From Candidatus Aenigmatarchaeota archaeon (GTDB lineage: Archaea; Aenigmatarchaeota; Aenigmatarchaeia; QMZS01): 5,383 nucleotides of DNA. The stretch covers positions 1 through 5,383 of the forward strand of contig JAUXEA010000037.1 of NCBI GenBank assembly GCA_030620695.1. Direction: 5' to 3'. The position numbers were made by a program, and so were the translations under genes. This document shows, one piece after another, positions 4,280-5,383 of this stretch. The stretch's first letter is position 1; each line of letters begins with the position of its first letter. The notes beneath the pieces are model-generated. The model was not told the DNA's origin. It saw only the letters and a program-made list of their open reading frames with translations, and ran no database searches.

Positions 4280-4951
4280 TTATTTCTCAATTAACCCAAC
4301 TTTCTTTATCTCTAATATGCCAGAATTTTCTTTCTTATTAAAAATTTTATTTACTTCTAAGATTTCAATTTTTTTGCTGAAAATCGGGCAGTCAAGCACA
4401 AAACTTTCATATTCTCCTCCTTCACCTACAATACTGATTTTAAATTTTTTGTTTAATTCAATCAAATCTTTCACGCAGTTTTCATCAATTTCCCTTCCAA
4501 GCCAGTCTCTTGTTAGACCTTCAGCACCCACCCCGGTAATTATTATTTTAAAACCTAAACTTATTAATTTTCTTAAATATTCTACCTGATTTATTTTCCA
4601 GATTGGACTGATTAATTTTAAATTTAATTCCTTTGCAATTTTTAAAATTCTGCTTTTTTGATATTCTGATGCAACAGCGCCGGCAACAATAGAATCAATT
4701 TTTAAGTTTGAAATTATTTGTTTTAATTCTTCTACCTCTTTTTCTTTTTTACTGCAACTCTCATAAAATATTTGTTTTACTCCAATCAACTTTGCCTGAA
4801 TTTTTGTTAATTCAATATTTGGATAATGAAACATATAACTATCTTCTTTTGGTTTTGCTGTAACCAAATATTTTAACTGGTAGTTTTTCTTTGCATAATA
4901 AGCACCGAAAGTTGAATCTTTTCCCCCGGAAAATAAACAGGCTATTTCCAT
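4280..4951 (-). CDS. dph6: Diphthine--ammonia ligase (diphthamide synthase)
   Basis: Dph6 uses ATP and ammonium to convert diphthine to diphthamide, the last step in modifying a conserved histidine of translation elongation factor 2. The 223-residue protein is full length for archaea. It opens with the PP-loop LFSGGKDST (residues 6-14) that binds ATP, has GAVASEYQKSR at 91-101 and GLTRDWLGR at 145-153, and carries the family signature GEGGEYESFVLDCP at 176-189. These elements occur in the expected order and spacing, and no catalytic motif is missing. The ATG at 4951 starts directly in front of the PP-loop strand, as usual. It is divergent from the probable secretion-system gene at 5025 and convergent with the pilin gene, so it is probably a single-gene transcript. 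Confidence 0.93.
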   Translation of the reverse strand: MEIACLFSGGKDSTFGAYYAKKNYQLKYLVTAKPKEDSYMFHYPNIELTKIQAKLIGVKQIFYESCSKKEKEVEELKQIISNLKIDSIVAGAVASEYQKSRILKIAKELNLKLISPIWKINQVEYLRKLISLGFKIIITGVGAEGLTRDWLGREIDENCVKDLIELNKKFKISIVGEGGEYESFVLDCPIFSKKIEILEVNKIFNKKENSGILEIKKVGLIEK

Positions 4952-5024
4952 AAAAAGAATTTGGTAATAATATTATTTGAATGGAGGAACCTGTTTACAT
5001 CAAATTAACCAATAAAGTATTATT

Positions 5025-5383
5025 ATGGGATTCTTTGGATTTTTATTTAAAAGAAAAGAGGAATCAAAAATACTACTCCAGTCAGAAGACAAGTTTGATA
5101 TAAAATCACTTCAATATGATATTTTCCAGGAAGAGGAAAAACGAGCAACAATACCAAGAACAATTTATGAAAAACTGACTCATATTTCAGAAAAAATACT
5201 GCATATTTCCCCGGATGAAAAAACAAAAAAGAAATTTGATGAGGCTATTAATTTTGCTCACTTAAAAGTTACTCCAGCAGGTGTTTTTTCTTTCACAATA
5301 TTATTTGCAATATCTTTCCTTATTCTAGGAATAGTCTCCCTCTTCTTTGGATTACTTGATATAACAATTTTATTGGTTTATTT
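5025..5383 (+). CDS. N-terminal part of a probable type II secretion system F / TadC-like membrane protein
   Basis: The frame opens at ATG 5025 (in-frame stop at 5013-5015 just upstream) and runs off the end of the window, showing 119 residues. The start MGFFGFLFKRKEE is followed by a charged cytoplasmic region. Then comes IPRTIYEKLTHISEKILHI (residues 43-61), an EAINFAHLKVTP segment (73-84) and a long hydrophobic stretch from about 87 (two membrane helices). This order resembles archaeal GspF/TadC/FlaJ-like platform proteins, which anchor the assembly ATPase of type IV pili and archaella; the helix before 'HLKVTP' is typical. The remaining membrane segments are outside the window, so the assignment is moderate. 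A TTTACAT stretch near 4994-5000 is a weak TATA candidate for a leaderless start. The nearby pilin gene supports a pilus role. Confidence 0.6.
   Translation, partial: MGFFGFLFKRKEESKILLQSEDKFDIKSLQYDIFQEEEKRATIPRTIYEKLTHISEKILHISPDEKTKKKFDEAINFAHLKVTPAGVFSFTILFAISFLILGIVSLFFGLLDITILLVY

Noticed and set aside
4981..5103. A 40-codon frame from ATG 4981 and a GGAGG at 4983-4987 as a ribosome binding site
   Set aside because: The GGAGG lies just inside that frame rather than before a start, no suitable start codon follows at normal spacing, and the frame overlaps the better-supported gene at 5025.

Overview
The window looks like a stretch of chromosome from an AT-rich archaeon, most likely a small-genome (DPANN-type) lineage. 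The archaeal signs are a CDP-archaeol synthase (archaeal lipid synthesis), a diphthine--ammonia ligase, a type IV pilin with the archaeal KG|ISPII leader, TATA-box-like promoter sequence, and two tRNA genes broken by bulge-helix-bulge introns. The exact phylum cannot be read from this sequence.

Layout. Positions 1-1453 (+) hold the end of a probable VWA-domain protein and, one base later, a membrane-anchored, cysteine-rich protein with a possible glutamine-amidotransferase-like C-terminal fold. A second anchored, cysteine-rich protein (1454-2005, -) runs into it from the other side with no base between them. carS (2035-2556, -) follows, and back to back with it lies a 49-residue zinc-ribbon gene (2561-2710, +). 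That gene ends exactly where the 3' end of tRNA-Val(CAC) begins (2711-2906, -). The tRNA-Val gene carries two introns, one in the anticodon loop and one in the T-loop. Next come a DUF167 gene (2935-3138, +), a small cupin gene (3144-3491, -), and tRNA-Thr(TGT) (3501-3607, -) with an intron at the T-stem/T-loop junction. A type IV pilin gene follows (+, ending at 4270), preceded by a striking array of eight hairpins. The window closes with dph6 (4280-4951, -) and the 5' part of a probable type II secretion system F/TadC-like membrane protein (from 5025, +).

How it fits together. The surface theme (VWA-like protein, cysteine-rich anchored proteins, pilin, probable pilus platform protein) suggests cell-surface appendages or surface proteins. 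These genes are interleaved with housekeeping genes for lipids, EF-2 diphthamide and tRNAs. Packing is extremely tight: intergenic gaps are often 0-10 bases.

Most unusual items: (1) the hairpin array at 3679-3868, two copies of a ~96-bp, four-hairpin unit in which stem sequences change but pairing is kept and every loop is about three bases; (2) the T-arm introns in both tRNAs, including a tRNA-Val with two introns that appear to use the same TTCA:TGAA central helix.
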